64,000 nt of DNA from Thermotogaceae bacterium (GCA_027077795.1 JALWTT010000006.1:124001-188000); one strand, 5' to 3'. Counted from the stretch's first letter, positions 17,868 through 26,424 are shown. Notes: generated by a model not told the origin, from the letters alone. Made by a program: numbers and translations.

Positions 17868-18322
17868 TCTCTCAGCTCCAAGATCCTCACTTCTATAACG
17901 ATGTTTGCATAAGATTCAACGGGTGTGGATATAGTCATGGGATTCTCCAGCTTGTTGTTCACTTTCAGAGATTCTATGTAAGAGTTTGGATTCTTGGTGA
18001 AATAGTCCAAAATTTTAATGAGTTTTCTACCATTCACCCGCCCGCTTATTGATATTGTACCTCTGTTTTTAACAATTTTCATACCTTTGAAAATGTCAAT
18101 ATTCAAATCGGGTGGTTTCTTGAGAACTTTCTTGAGGTCTTCCATGGCCTTCAGTTGCTTGATGTACCTGTCATAGGATTCCTCTAGGATAGGCAATTTG
18201 TCCTCTATAGCCTTTTTCAAATCTCTCGTTTCTCTGTACCTTGGAACTGTTGCCAAAGCCAAAGAGACTATCAAGATTGTCAGCCCAAGGATCAAGAGGT
18301 ATTTTCTCTTAATGGCTCGCAA
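17864..18322 (-). CDS. pilO: PilO-like inner-membrane assembly protein
   Basis: A 152-residue protein with a short basic N-terminus (RAIKRK), one transmembrane helix (about 8-27), a coiled coil (about 30-70) and a C-terminal alpha/beta domain (about 75-152). This is the layout of PilO, which pairs with PilN in the periplasm to align the pilus machine. The C-terminal part has the ferredoxin-like strand order GTISISGRVNGRKLIKILDYF and IEVRILEL. The start is TTG at 18322, preceded by GGTGAT and overlapping the upstream gene by 14 bases. Sequence identity to known PilO is not obvious; the call uses architecture and the order M-N-O-P-Q. Confidence 0.75.
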   Translation of the reverse strand: MRAIKRKYLLILGLTILIVSLALATVPRYRETRDLKKAIEDKLPILEESYDRYIKQLKAMEDLKKVLKKPPDLNIDIFKGMKIVKNRGTISISGRVNGRKLIKILDYFTKNPNSYIESLKVNNKLENPMTISTPVESYANIVIEVRILELRE

Positions 18323-18875
18323 AGTTGATCACCACCTTGGACATTTTTTTTCCCTCGGTTGTGTTGACATCAAATAAGACGTCCTCCTTCACCGTTCCCA
18401 AATCCTTCAGAGAGTTCACCATGCCATCGCTTTTCCTTGAGGCTGTGTATATCTCGTACAGGGTGATATTCATCTTCTTTGAATCCATGTCCAAACTTGT
18501 CAAGATGATCCAGTCGTTCTCGGATCTCTCGAAGTTGTTCATGACCTCTGAAAGCAACCTCTTTGAAAAATACGCGGATTTCAGGAATTGTATTATGTCT
18601 TTCTTCTGTCTGACCAGCACTATGAAATTGGTGTCATACTTGTTTATGAGGTCGTCCAGGTTGGTTATATCCACCTCTCTACCCCTTATGTTCAAATGAA
18701 GTTTCCTGATAATCTCAGCATGTTCCAGCCTTATCTTTTCGACTTCGTGTCTCCACACATACTCCAGTAGTACCCTGCTACCGAAGGCTGGCAGTAACAT
18801 GATCAGCAGGAATATCGTGGCGGATCTGAAAGAGACTACCCTACTTTTTTTGTTGTAAAGATTTAACTTTTCCAA
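18309..18875 (-). CDS. pilN: PilN-like inner-membrane assembly protein
   Basis: A 188-residue bitopic protein. A short cytoplasmic tail, NLYNKKSR, is the kind of segment by which PilN binds PilM. It is followed by a transmembrane helix (about 17-38), a heptad-rich helix (about 40-85) and a C-terminal ferredoxin-like domain with DWIILTSLDMDSKKMNITLYEIY. The start is TTG at 18875, seven bases after AGGAGGT, and lies 35 bases inside the pilM-like gene, so the two are translationally coupled. The order and overlap fit the pilMNOPQ operon seen in many diderm bacteria. Confidence 0.78.
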   Translation of the reverse strand: MEKLNLYNKKSRVVSFRSATIFLLIMLLPAFGSRVLLEYVWRHEVEKIRLEHAEIIRKLHLNIRGREVDITNLDDLINKYDTNFIVLVRQKKDIIQFLKSAYFSKRLLSEVMNNFERSENDWIILTSLDMDSKKMNITLYEIYTASRKSDGMVNSLKDLGTVKEDVLFDVNTTEGKKMSKVVINFASH

Positions 18876-19800
18876 ATTCCATACCTCCTCTTAACAAGAG
18901 GCCGTTTAATCCCTTCACGTTTTTCACCACTACGTTCACGTTCAAAACCTCAGAAATCGCATTTGAAAGAGGTAAAGATAAGCAGATGGGATCCGTTACC
19001 AGTGTGAAAAGGCTTACATCGCCCATTGCTAGTTCTTTACCTGTTCTCAGCAACTGAACGAGTTCTCTGTTTATTTCCATGGACAGATTCGTGAAGCCCT
19101 CTTTGAGGAATGCGTACAACTCGCTACTCCCATCTATCCCTCCAAGGAGATTAACCTCAGGCATAGTCAAGCCGAACTCATCTTTCAGAACCTGGAACAG
19201 CTCTTCCAAGTTTGGGTACATACTTCTGACACCTACGATTTCACCTTCAGACACCAGGAACATGCTTGTGTAATTTTTGAAGAAGTTTGTGACTACGTAG
19301 ACCGCATTCCCATGTGTGGGGAATGAAAGCACCTGAAGGTATTTCATAGAATCAGGTATTACTATATCGGGTTCCGGAAGTTCCAGCGATTTCAGCTTCC
19401 TAACCACGTTTTCTTCTATATCTGTGTTCTTGGCAACTGCGAAAAGATATTTCCCACTTCTCTTTCCAACGGGTGTGACTGATATGCTATCTATCGGAAT
19501 TCCCATGATTCTGGCTGCCTCTACTTTACCTATGTTGATGATTTCCCTTATTCTCTTGACTCTGAGCGGTACGGGGGCATCTATGAAAAGTGTCATCCCT
19601 GTGTCGATGGTTGTCACAATCACGTCCTCGGGTTGGAATTTGAACTTGAGGATTTTTTTCCACTCTTCTCTGTTCTCTGAAAAAACGATGTTTTGATAAG
19701 TTATCAGGATTTTCCCGAAGGAGTATTTAGCTCTGGAAACCGCGAAGTAGTTCCCCGAGATATCCACCGCTACTATGTTCTTTGGAATTGGCCAGTTCAT
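18841..19800 (-). CDS. pilM: PilM-like actin-fold pilus assembly protein
   Basis: A 319-residue cytoplasmic protein with an actin-like ATPase fold. The N-terminal phosphate-1 type strand NIVAVDISGNYFAV is at about residues 8-21. A second-lobe segment AVYVVTNFFKNYTSMFLVSEGEIVG near 170-195 fits the second nucleotide-binding strand pair, and NLLGGIDGSSELYAFLKEGF near 238-257 the adenosine motif. PilM binds the tail of PilN at the inner membrane. The start ATG at 19800 overlaps the preceding small gene by ATGA. The protein is a little shorter than typical PilM (about 350 residues). Confidence 0.8.
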   Translation of the reverse strand: MNWPIPKNIVAVDISGNYFAVSRAKYSFGKILITYQNIVFSENREEWKKILKFKFQPEDVIVTTIDTGMTLFIDAPVPLRVKRIREIINIGKVEAARIMGIPIDSISVTPVGKRSGKYLFAVAKNTDIEENVVRKLKSLELPEPDIVIPDSMKYLQVLSFPTHGNAVYVVTNFFKNYTSMFLVSEGEIVGVRSMYPNLEELFQVLKDEFGLTMPEVNLLGGIDGSSELYAFLKEGFTNLSMEINRELVQLLRTGKELAMGDVSLFTLVTDPICLSLPLSNAISEVLNVNVVVKNVKGLNGLLLRGGMEFGKVKSLQQKK

Positions 19801-20150
19801 TTGATCCCCACCACCATCCTACCGGTTACGGGGTGGAAAGAAACGTATCCGTGTTTCATGTAAACAGTTCCAGCCTTTTCTATGAATCCCATTCTGTACC
19901 TTATAAAACCATTTTTGATGTACTCTATGTCGAAATCCCTTTTTGAAAGGAAATGGTTCCCCAGGGTTCTAACACCGGCGTTCGATATGATGATCTTACC
20001 TTTGGTGTACCTGGACCTCATGATCTGGGAGAAAACATACGCTTTGAGCTCCATGGGGCTGATCTTGTCGCTTTTAACGAGTTTGACTGTGGGAAGAACC
20101 ATCACAGTGCTCAGTACTATTATTATCAACACCCAAATGATTTGGGTCAT
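19797..20150 (-). CDS. Small N-terminally anchored protein in the pilus operon
   Basis: A 117-residue protein with one N-terminal hydrophobic helix (residues 4-24) and a short periplasmic beta domain (IIISNAGVRTLGNHF, then YVSFHPVTGRMVVGIK). The size and the hydrophobic N-terminus recall minor pseudopilins, but there is no leader-peptidase site of the G/A-FTLIE type, so I do not call it a pilin. It lies between pilC and pilM with TAATG and ATGA overlaps on either side, which makes a role in the same machine likely. The function is unknown. Confidence 0.65.
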   Translation of the reverse strand: MTQIIWVLIIIVLSTVMVLPTVKLVKSDKISPMELKAYVFSQIMRSRYTKGKIIISNAGVRTLGNHFLSKRDFDIEYIKNGFIRYRMGFIEKAGTVYMKHGYVSFHPVTGRMVVGIK

Positions 20151-21367
20151 TACATTCCAACTCCCATGCTACCTTGATAGCTGAATATTGCGGAGTAGAT
20201 GCTCAGGGCGATAAATGCTATGGCTCCACCAACGAGCGCGATCATCATAGGTTCAAGGAGTGATACAAACTTCCTGACTGCTATTCTGAGCTGCTGTTCG
20301 TAAAATGTGGCGACTTTCTCCATAACTTCGTCGACCTTACCAGTAGCTTCTCCGGTACCCGCCATTTCATAAACAAGTTGAGGTACCAGTCTCGTTTCCG
20401 CCATGGCATCTCTTAAGGTTCTTCCTTCCTTTATCAGTTCCACAACCTTTTCGGCTCTCTCCTCGAATATCCTACTACCCGTTGCCTGCGCCGCCATTTC
20501 TATCGCCGTGGTTAGGGTAACACCAGCTGAAACCAGTATTCCAAGAGTCCTTGAAAATCTCTCCAAAGCTGAGAACGTGTGAATTTTTCTAAGCGGTGGA
20601 AATAGGGAAGACAGATTCTCTTTGAATTTCCTTCCGCTCATCGTTGAAAAGTAAAACTTCAATCCAATTATTGTTCCAACGAGGGCAGCTATTATCTCGT
20701 AGGAATACCTGATCATGAAGTCCCTCATACTCATGAGTGTTCCCAGGAATCCTATGGGTTTCATTCCTATGCTGTGAAGAAGCATAGGGATTATGTAAAA
20801 CATCATCACAAATACCACGAGAATAGCGAATCCACCGATGAACATGGGGTACCTCATGGAAGCTTTGATCTCATCCGAGAGTTGCCTGGAGGATTCGTAA
20901 AACTCTGCCAACCTCTCCATTGTTCTATCGAGAGTTCCTCCCTCTTCACCTGCCTTAATCAGGTTTATGAAGACTGGCTCGAATCCTCCCACCTCGGCGA
21001 AAGCTTCGGAAAGGCTTCTGCCGGATTCTATAGAGTCGATTATCGAGTTGAGCTTGTTTCGGAACCTTCCAGAGAATACCTCCTGTTCTGCAAGAACGCT
21101 CAAGGCTTCCTTTATTCGCACTCCTGCGGAAATCATGGTGGCAAATTGGCGGCAGAAAACAGCTACTTCCGCTGTCGATACTGCAAATATCGAGCGGCCT
21201 GTTCTCGCCCCTTCCGCGGCTTTCTTCGCCTTTCCAGGCTTTATGTCAACCACGACAAATCCCCTGGACGAGAGTTCAGATAACGCTCCTATTTCACTGT
21301 TTGATTCGATAACCCCTTTGACTTTTCTTCCACCCTTGTCATACGCAGTGTAAGAATAAACGGGCAT
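20150..21367 (-). CDS. pilC: Type IV pilus / type II secretion inner-membrane platform protein (PilC/GspF)
   Basis: Polytopic platform protein of 405 residues that couples the assembly ATPase to the growing pilus. The N-terminus reads MPVYSYTAYDKGGRKVKGVIES, as expected for GspF/PilC. Two T2SSF repeats follow, each with a LIKAGEEGG or MAGTGEATGKVDE signature (about residues 150 and 330) and long hydrophobic helices. There are three transmembrane segments. The start ATG at 21367 directly follows the dnaE stop (TGAATG), with AAAAGGAGTGAG as SD. It is full length and should be functional. Confidence 0.93.
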   Translation of the reverse strand: MPVYSYTAYDKGGRKVKGVIESNSEIGALSELSSRGFVVVDIKPGKAKKAAEGARTGRSIFAVSTAEVAVFCRQFATMISAGVRIKEALSVLAEQEVFSGRFRNKLNSIIDSIESGRSLSEAFAEVGGFEPVFINLIKAGEEGGTLDRTMERLAEFYESSRQLSDEIKASMRYPMFIGGFAILVVFVMMFYIIPMLLHSIGMKPIGFLGTLMSMRDFMIRYSYEIIAALVGTIIGLKFYFSTMSGRKFKENLSSLFPPLRKIHTFSALERFSRTLGILVSAGVTLTTAIEMAAQATGSRIFEERAEKVVELIKEGRTLRDAMAETRLVPQLVYEMAGTGEATGKVDEVMEKVATFYEQQLRIAVRKFVSLLEPMMIALVGGAIAFIALSIYSAIFSYQGSMGVGM

Positions 21368-23809
21368 TCACTCACTCCTTTTAAATTCTTCCCAACATCC
21401 AATTCTAACATCCAGGTATCGAATGTTACACTCTATTTTTACATCTAACTGTTTTGTCCAATTCACCACTCCTCTCGCTGGATCGACGATCACCACGAGT
21501 TCTCCGCTTGGTAGCCCTCTCGCAAATGTGACAGATACTCCGTCACTTAGAATCCCATCACCAAGAGATATGACATGGGCAGCTCGGGCTTCCCACAGCG
21601 AATAAGCTTCAGCGATCTTTGCGCGCTTGCTCTTAAACTCAGGTGTTGATAGTGCAAACCCCATGGCTTCTCTCTCCAGCAATATCTTATCCCTGATTCC
21701 TTCTGGGTTCAGCTCCTTTTTTTTCTCCCCAAATCTCATTTTGAGCTTTTCCAAAACATCGGGCGGCTCACCAGTTTTGAGAGATCTCAAGGCTTCCCTC
21801 CGGCTATTGTAAATTTCATCGAACGCACCAGCCTTGATGAGGTTCTCGGTTGCGGCTTGGCCCACAACTTGTGCGATTTCAGAGACCTTTTTGAGCTTTT
21901 CTGATTTTATCTTCTCCGGGATTTCCCTTCCTACGCCTCTTATTACTATTAGAGGGAGAATTATCCAATTTTCTCCCCAGTTCCCATCTGGTTCGAGAAC
22001 ACTTGGATTCAAGACTCTGTACCCGAAGAACTGCGCTTCTTTCACCAAGATGTCTATTTTCTCCCTCTCAAATGTCGAATGTTCTATGAATGACAGAAAA
22101 AACTGAGGGAAAAAGTTTCTTTTGTAGTAGGATAAATAGTAGCTCAAGTGAGCGTACGCGACGCTGTGGGATTTGTTGAAAGCATAGGACGCGAATTCCT
22201 TTATGAAATTCACCATTTCCTTCACGATTTTCGTGTCGTACCCGTTTTTCTTCATCCCACTCTCCAGCTTCGTCAGAACCTCGCCCATCTTCCTTCTGTC
22301 TTTTTTCGCCATGGCTTTTCTCAGTTCATCGGCTTCTGAGAGGCTCATGTTTGCCAATCTAACAGCCATGAGCATTATCTGCTCTTGGTATATAGCGAGC
22401 CCCTGAGTTTCCTCTAGAATATCCTCAAGATCTTTCAAGGTGTCCCAACGTTTCTCCAAACGCCTTCTGAGATATTCCATATGAAGCTTCGCCTTCAAAG
22501 GACCTGGCCTGTTCAGAGCGAGCACATGCGAAAGCTCAAGGATGTTCTTTGGTGATACATACTTGGAGATTTTTCTGGCTTCTGGGGATTCTAGCTGGAA
22601 CACCGCGCTCGTGGTTCCACTGGATATCATTTCATAAACCGACGAATCATTCATGGGAATTGTCTCTAAACTGATACCAGCTCTTTCTGAGACTTTTCTT
22701 AGAAAGGAAAGCGTTTTCAAACCGAGGATGTCAATCTTCTCCACTCCTATGGATCTCAGTGACTCCATATCGTACTCACAAACCTTCAGATTCCCGTCCA
22801 TATAATATGGGAGAATCATATCCTCCACGGAGAGCACCACTCCGGCTGCGTGGATGCTCCTCTTCACGGGCAATCCGTAGAGCATTTGGAAGACCTTTCT
22901 GGAGTTTTCCCCTATATCTCTGAGGGCTTTAACCAGGGAGTTTTCTTTGAGTGTAGCATAAGTCGATATCAGAGAAACAAACTTGAAATTCTTCTGTAGA
23001 ATCTTTATCAGCTCTCTCCTCTTTTCATCTTCAACATCGATGTCTACATCGGGCATTTCGTTTCTACCCTCGTTTATGAATCTCTCGAAGATCAAGTTGT
23101 ACTCCAGGGGATTGACAGAGGTGATTCCCAAGACATGTGCTAAAAGTGATCCGACAGCACTTCCCCTTCCCGGCCCAACCCAGATTCCATGTCCTTTAGC
23201 CGCTTCAACTATCATCTGAACGGCTCTGAAGTATCCCTCGAATCCTTTCTTTTTGACCAGAGCAATTTCCCTTTGGATTCTGCTTTTCCAGTCTTCTGGA
23301 TAATCACCGATGTTTACCCAATTTTTTGGAGGAGATGGAAATACCTGTTTCTCTTTCAAATCGTAAACTTCGAATCTTCCAATAACTGATGGATCCGTTT
23401 CCTTAAATTCCAAAGAGAAATCCCCGTCCAACGGCTTCAAGCCGAGTATCTTTCTCATCACCTCATAACCTCTTCTCTCCGATTTGTCGAGGTACATAAC
23501 AGGCCGGAATGAAGAGAAATCCTTAACGATGACATCTTTCAATTTCTTTGTGCCGGTATTTCTGAAAAAGACCAAACTTTTAAAACCAATCTTGTTTTTT
23601 GCTATGAGTATTTTCTTGCCTACAACGAGAGAATGTATGGGAATCATTCCATTTTTTCTCATGGTTTCGTTGAAGAGCACGTGGGCGTGAAAATTTGGGT
23701 CGGCGATGAGGACTGATCTGTACCCGAGGTCCTTGAATCTCCTCACTGCTTTTTCTATATCTATCACGGATCCTCTGAAGGCATACGGCGTGACGAGAAC
23801 GGGAATCAT
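21368..23809 (-). CDS. dnaE: DNA polymerase III alpha subunit (DnaE), short form with reduced PHP domain
   Basis: Replicative-type C-family polymerase, 813 residues from ATG 23809. The fingers/palm block has GPGRGSAVGS near residue 212 and the catalytic acids in PDVDIDVED near 253-260; VAYAHLSYYLSYYKRNFFP and a helix-hairpin-helix region follow. E. coli DnaE has 1160 residues. Here about 150 residues are missing before GPGRGSA, the PHP metal-binding motif HxH is replaced by TPYAF, and the C-terminal domain is short. T. maritima, as I recall, has a DnaE of similar length as well as PolC. The frame also allows TTG at 23830 overlapping the HD-GYP stop; I prefer ATG 23809 because GGTGAT lies three bases before it. 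It is co-transcribed with pilC, which is odd. Confidence 0.9.
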   Translation of the reverse strand: MIPVLVTPYAFRGSVIDIEKAVRRFKDLGYRSVLIADPNFHAHVLFNETMRKNGMIPIHSLVVGKKILIAKNKIGFKSLVFFRNTGTKKLKDVIVKDFSSFRPVMYLDKSERRGYEVMRKILGLKPLDGDFSLEFKETDPSVIGRFEVYDLKEKQVFPSPPKNWVNIGDYPEDWKSRIQREIALVKKKGFEGYFRAVQMIVEAAKGHGIWVGPGRGSAVGSLLAHVLGITSVNPLEYNLIFERFINEGRNEMPDVDIDVEDEKRRELIKILQKNFKFVSLISTYATLKENSLVKALRDIGENSRKVFQMLYGLPVKRSIHAAGVVLSVEDMILPYYMDGNLKVCEYDMESLRSIGVEKIDILGLKTLSFLRKVSERAGISLETIPMNDSSVYEMISSGTTSAVFQLESPEARKISKYVSPKNILELSHVLALNRPGPLKAKLHMEYLRRRLEKRWDTLKDLEDILEETQGLAIYQEQIMLMAVRLANMSLSEADELRKAMAKKDRRKMGEVLTKLESGMKKNGYDTKIVKEMVNFIKEFASYAFNKSHSVAYAHLSYYLSYYKRNFFPQFFLSFIEHSTFEREKIDILVKEAQFFGYRVLNPSVLEPDGNWGENWIILPLIVIRGVGREIPEKIKSEKLKKVSEIAQVVGQAATENLIKAGAFDEIYNSRREALRSLKTGEPPDVLEKLKMRFGEKKKELNPEGIRDKILLEREAMGFALSTPEFKSKRAKIAEAYSLWEARAAHVISLGDGILSDGVSVTFARGLPSGELVVIVDPARGVVNWTKQLDVKIECNIRYLDVRIGCWEEFKRSE

Positions 23810-23826
23810 GATATCACCGCGAGTGT

Positions 23827-26073
23827 TCAACTGCTCCCTTCCAATCTTTTTACGACTCTATTCAGGAAGATCTCTGTGAGTTCGGGATCGAGCTGAGTTC
23901 CAGCAGCCTCTCGCATCCTCCTCATAGCTTCATCCAGCGGAAGAGCTTTCCTGTACGGCCTGTTGCTTCTCATAGCATCCCAAGTGTCTGCAATGGAGAT
24001 TATTCTTGATATCAGTGGGATGGAATCTCGCCTCAAGCCGTCTGGATATCCATTGCCATCCCATCTCTCATGGTGATGCCTTGTGTATATGGCTATATCT
24101 TTCAGCCTGTCCGAATATATCAGGGCTTCATAACTCCAAACGGGGTGCTTCTTGATCAATTTGTACTCTTCATCATTCAACCTTCCACTCTTTCTCAGTA
24201 CATCTCCTGGAACAAGGATCTTACCGAGATCGTGCACAAGTCCCGCCCAGTAGACTTTCTCCAAGTCTTTTTCTGAGAATCCCAATTCCTTTGCGATCTC
24301 CACAGATATCCTCGCTACACTTTCAGAATGTCCTTTCGTGTAAGGATCATGCATCTCCACTATGTGTATTATCGACAGTATGATCTCCTTTTGAAATTCC
24401 TCTCTAATTTTTGACAGGCGTTTAAAGGCGAGGAAAGCTGAGGCTATATTTCCCAGAGCCGAGAAAACCCTTATGGAGTCTCTTGAAAACTCCTTCTCAC
24501 TTCCTTTGGCTATGTCGAGGGTCAAATGTCCAAGGAATTCCTCATCAGCTTTGAACTGACTTATCAAGGTCTTCGAGGTGGGGAGAATGGCATCCTCAAA
24601 GATCTTCTTCTTTTTGACATCCATGTTATCAAGGGTCTTATCGGCTATGTTCTCCACTAGCGCAATTCCATCTCCAAGTCTTTGAGAATCTCTGCTCCTC
24701 CTTATGTCTATGAAGTCCTCCTTTCTGAATGTCACCCCTCTGAGTTTCTTTATATTGTGACCGATTGCATGAACGAACCTCCAATTCTTGCCGTTCACCA
24801 CAGCTACACTCCCATAGTCAGCCTCTGGTATTATTTCCATCGCCCTTTCCAGTATTTCTTTCAAAAATTCCTCTTCGTCCTCAAACTCATAAGTACCTTT
24901 GACTATTTTCGATGTGATTGCTATTAGGTTTTCCAATTTGTTGATGGTCAACTCTTGTTCTTTGTATGTACTTTCCAGTTCCTCGTTCATTGCGGTTATC
25001 TCCTCATTCGTAGCTGTAAGCTCTTCGTTAAGGATTTCTAATTTCTTTCCAATCTTTCCGTATTCGTTCGATACTATGATGACCATTCCAGAACTCAGTG
25101 CGATAGATCCGTAAGGGATGAGCTGGGGAAATCCGTTGAAAAAGATTAGTGATAGTTCATCGTGGGCTACGACAAGCAGATAGAAGAGTAAAGGAGAAGT
25201 GTACCTTTTATCGAGGAGGTATACGAAGACAGTGGCAGTTCCGAGTGGTATCAGCTCAATCGGATAGAGAAGCCTTATGTCGTTTATAAAAAGGCTCACA
25301 ACAAACGATGAAGCCGACAGGATTATGACAATCTTTGAGAATTTCCATGAACCTGTTGAATTCTTCTCGATTCCAGCCACCAATGGAAATGGTGACAGAA
25401 AAGAGCTCAATGTGGTTATAACCATTATCGAATCTCTCAGGAAGTTTGCAGACAAGAAATTCAGTGGTGTGTAATCCATAACTACCAGTCCAGAGAGAAA
25501 CAGTCCGCCACCTATCAGTCTGTATGAGAGTTTCCTGTTTTCATCGAGAAATTCTCTCGAGAGAGCTTCTACAAATAGTGAGAAGAAAACGGGCAATATA
25601 AAAGCGAGAAGGAAAATGTGAGATCCAAGGAATTTTATCAAAGAAAATCTCGTGAACGCTGCTTCGGAACTGGAAATGTATGGAGGTCTCGTTATGCCAA
25701 CTATGTCATAGCCGGGTTCTATCTCTATCTCTATGGACCTTTTGCCTTCGGGTACGTTGAGGTACACCGGATCATTCCAAAATGTATTCACATCTTTTCT
25801 TCCAACAGACATGATCTTTTCTCCATCAGCTCTGATTTCCATGTAACGTCCAAAAAATTGCGGTATTATCATCGCATCACCTTTCACATCAACTTCTTTC
25901 TTGATGATTAGTTTTGTCTTTCTCTGCTTTAAAAATGGAACTTTCACTTGTCCCTCCTCGCTGTTCCAAACTCCAGCAAGGCTCTCTCCAGCGGGTGAAA
26001 ACGCCCACTCGTAGATGGAAGACAGGGTGACGATCACCAGAATCTGGATTAGCAGAGTTTTAAGAATACTCAA
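23827..26073 (-). CDS. Membrane HD-GYP domain protein with 7TM-like sensor and GAF-like module
   Basis: Putative cyclic-di-GMP phosphodiesterase, about 748 residues. In order: an N-terminal membrane helix, an extracytoplasmic beta-rich domain (about 30-145), seven or so membrane helices (about 155-330, 7TMR-DISM-like layout), a coiled coil rich in NEEITAMNEELE, a GAF-like region (about 370-530) and an HD-GYP domain with HDLGK and HHHERWDGNGYPDG. The metal and GYP residues are intact. The open frame begins at TTG 26091, which lacks an SD; TTG at 26073 has GGGGTGAT three bases upstream and is my choice. It is the first gene of the long minus operon with dnaE and the pilus genes, which suggests c-di-GMP control of the pilus. 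Confidence 0.88.
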   Translation of the reverse strand: MSILKTLLIQILVIVTLSSIYEWAFSPAGESLAGVWNSEEGQVKVPFLKQRKTKLIIKKEVDVKGDAMIIPQFFGRYMEIRADGEKIMSVGRKDVNTFWNDPVYLNVPEGKRSIEIEIEPGYDIVGITRPPYISSSEAAFTRFSLIKFLGSHIFLLAFILPVFFSLFVEALSREFLDENRKLSYRLIGGGLFLSGLVVMDYTPLNFLSANFLRDSIMVITTLSSFLSPFPLVAGIEKNSTGSWKFSKIVIILSASSFVVSLFINDIRLLYPIELIPLGTATVFVYLLDKRYTSPLLFYLLVVAHDELSLIFFNGFPQLIPYGSIALSSGMVIIVSNEYGKIGKKLEILNEELTATNEEITAMNEELESTYKEQELTINKLENLIAITSKIVKGTYEFEDEEEFLKEILERAMEIIPEADYGSVAVVNGKNWRFVHAIGHNIKKLRGVTFRKEDFIDIRRSRDSQRLGDGIALVENIADKTLDNMDVKKKKIFEDAILPTSKTLISQFKADEEFLGHLTLDIAKGSEKEFSRDSIRVFSALGNIASAFLAFKRLSKIREEFQKEIILSIIHIVEMHDPYTKGHSESVARISVEIAKELGFSEKDLEKVYWAGLVHDLGKILVPGDVLRKSGRLNDEEYKLIKKHPVWSYEALIYSDRLKDIAIYTRHHHERWDGNGYPDGLRRDSIPLISRIISIADTWDAMRSNRPYRKALPLDEAMRRMREAAGTQLDPELTEIFLNRVVKRLEGSS

Positions 26074-26132
26074 AATATCACCCCAAGGCAAAGAGGAGTT
26101 GCGAGTGGGTCTGGAGAGTGGATCCTAGAAGG

Positions 26133-26161
26133 ATTTTACTACAGATATGTTGTTTTGAAAA
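26133..26161 (-). promoter_or_regulatory. Candidate promoter of the HD-GYP/dnaE/pil operon
   Basis: Reading the minus strand, TTTTCA (26161-26156) and TAAAAT (26138-26133) are 17 bases apart. Transcription would start near 26126, giving a leader of about 53 bases before the TTG at 26073. The -35 matches only four of six consensus bases. The T-rich end of tRNA-Arg lies just upstream. Confidence 0.45.
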
Positions 26162-26163
26162 AG

Positions 26164-26237
26164 CGTGCCCGGCGGGATTTGAACCCGCGACCCCCGGATC
26201 CGCAGTCCGATGCTCTATCCAGCTGAGCTACGGGCAC
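26164..26237 (-). tRNA. tRNA-Arg, anticodon GCG
   Basis: Full cloverleaf of 74 bases. The 7-bp acceptor pairs GTGCCCG with CGGGCAC. The D arm is GCTC/GAGC with A20 (an arginine identity base). The anticodon stem is TCGGA/TCCGG with loop CTGCGGA, giving anticodon GCG for codon CGC/CGU. The variable region is GGGTC, and the T arm GCGGG/CCCGC has loop TTCAAAT. The discriminator is G; the next bases are CTT, so CCA is not encoded. Most bacteria read CGN with ACG modified to inosine, so G34 is notable. Confidence 0.95.
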
Positions 26238-26241
26238 GTTT

Positions 26242-26270
26242 TAAAAGAAAAGGCGGGTAAATCCCCGCCT
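26242..26270 (-). terminator. Rho-independent terminator after tRNA-Ser
   Basis: On the minus strand AGGCGGG (26270-26264) pairs with CCCGCCT (26257-26251) over a 6-base loop, followed by TTTCTTTT. It abuts the CCA of tRNA-Ser and lies before tRNA-Arg. Confidence 0.75.
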
Positions 26271-26359
26271 GGCGGGGGGAGTGGGATTCGAACCCACGGT
26301 GGGGAAAACCCCACACTTGCTTAGCAGGCAAGCGCCTTAGGCCACTCGGCCATCCCCCC
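26270..26359 (-). tRNA. tRNA-Ser, anticodon GCT, CCA encoded
   Basis: Class II tRNA with a 7-bp acceptor (GGGGGGA/TCCCCCC), anticodon stem CTTGC/GCAAG and loop CTGCTAA giving anticodon GCT (codons AGC/AGU). A long variable arm (GTGGGG TTTT CCCCAC) is typical of serine tRNAs. The discriminator is G and CCA is encoded at 26272-26270. Its promoter lies directly upstream and its terminator directly downstream. Confidence 0.97.
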
Positions 26360-26370
26360 AAAGCGTGCTG

Positions 26371-26400
26371 ATTGTATCACACGGGCTTGGCTTTTTTCAA
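26371..26400 (-). promoter_or_regulatory. Strong promoter of tRNA-Ser
   Basis: On the minus strand TTGAAA (26400-26395), an 18-base spacer, then TACAAT (26376-26371). Transcription would begin about five bases before the tRNA 5' end at 26359. The match is close to consensus, as expected for a stable RNA gene. Confidence 0.75.
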
Positions 26401-26424
26401 GATTCACAAATCGGGAAACATGGA

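Noticed and set aside
26118-26324. Open frame across the two tRNA genes (contains PAGFEPATPG and GSGIRTHG)
   Set aside because: This is the well-known spurious peptide from translating the complement of tRNA genes.
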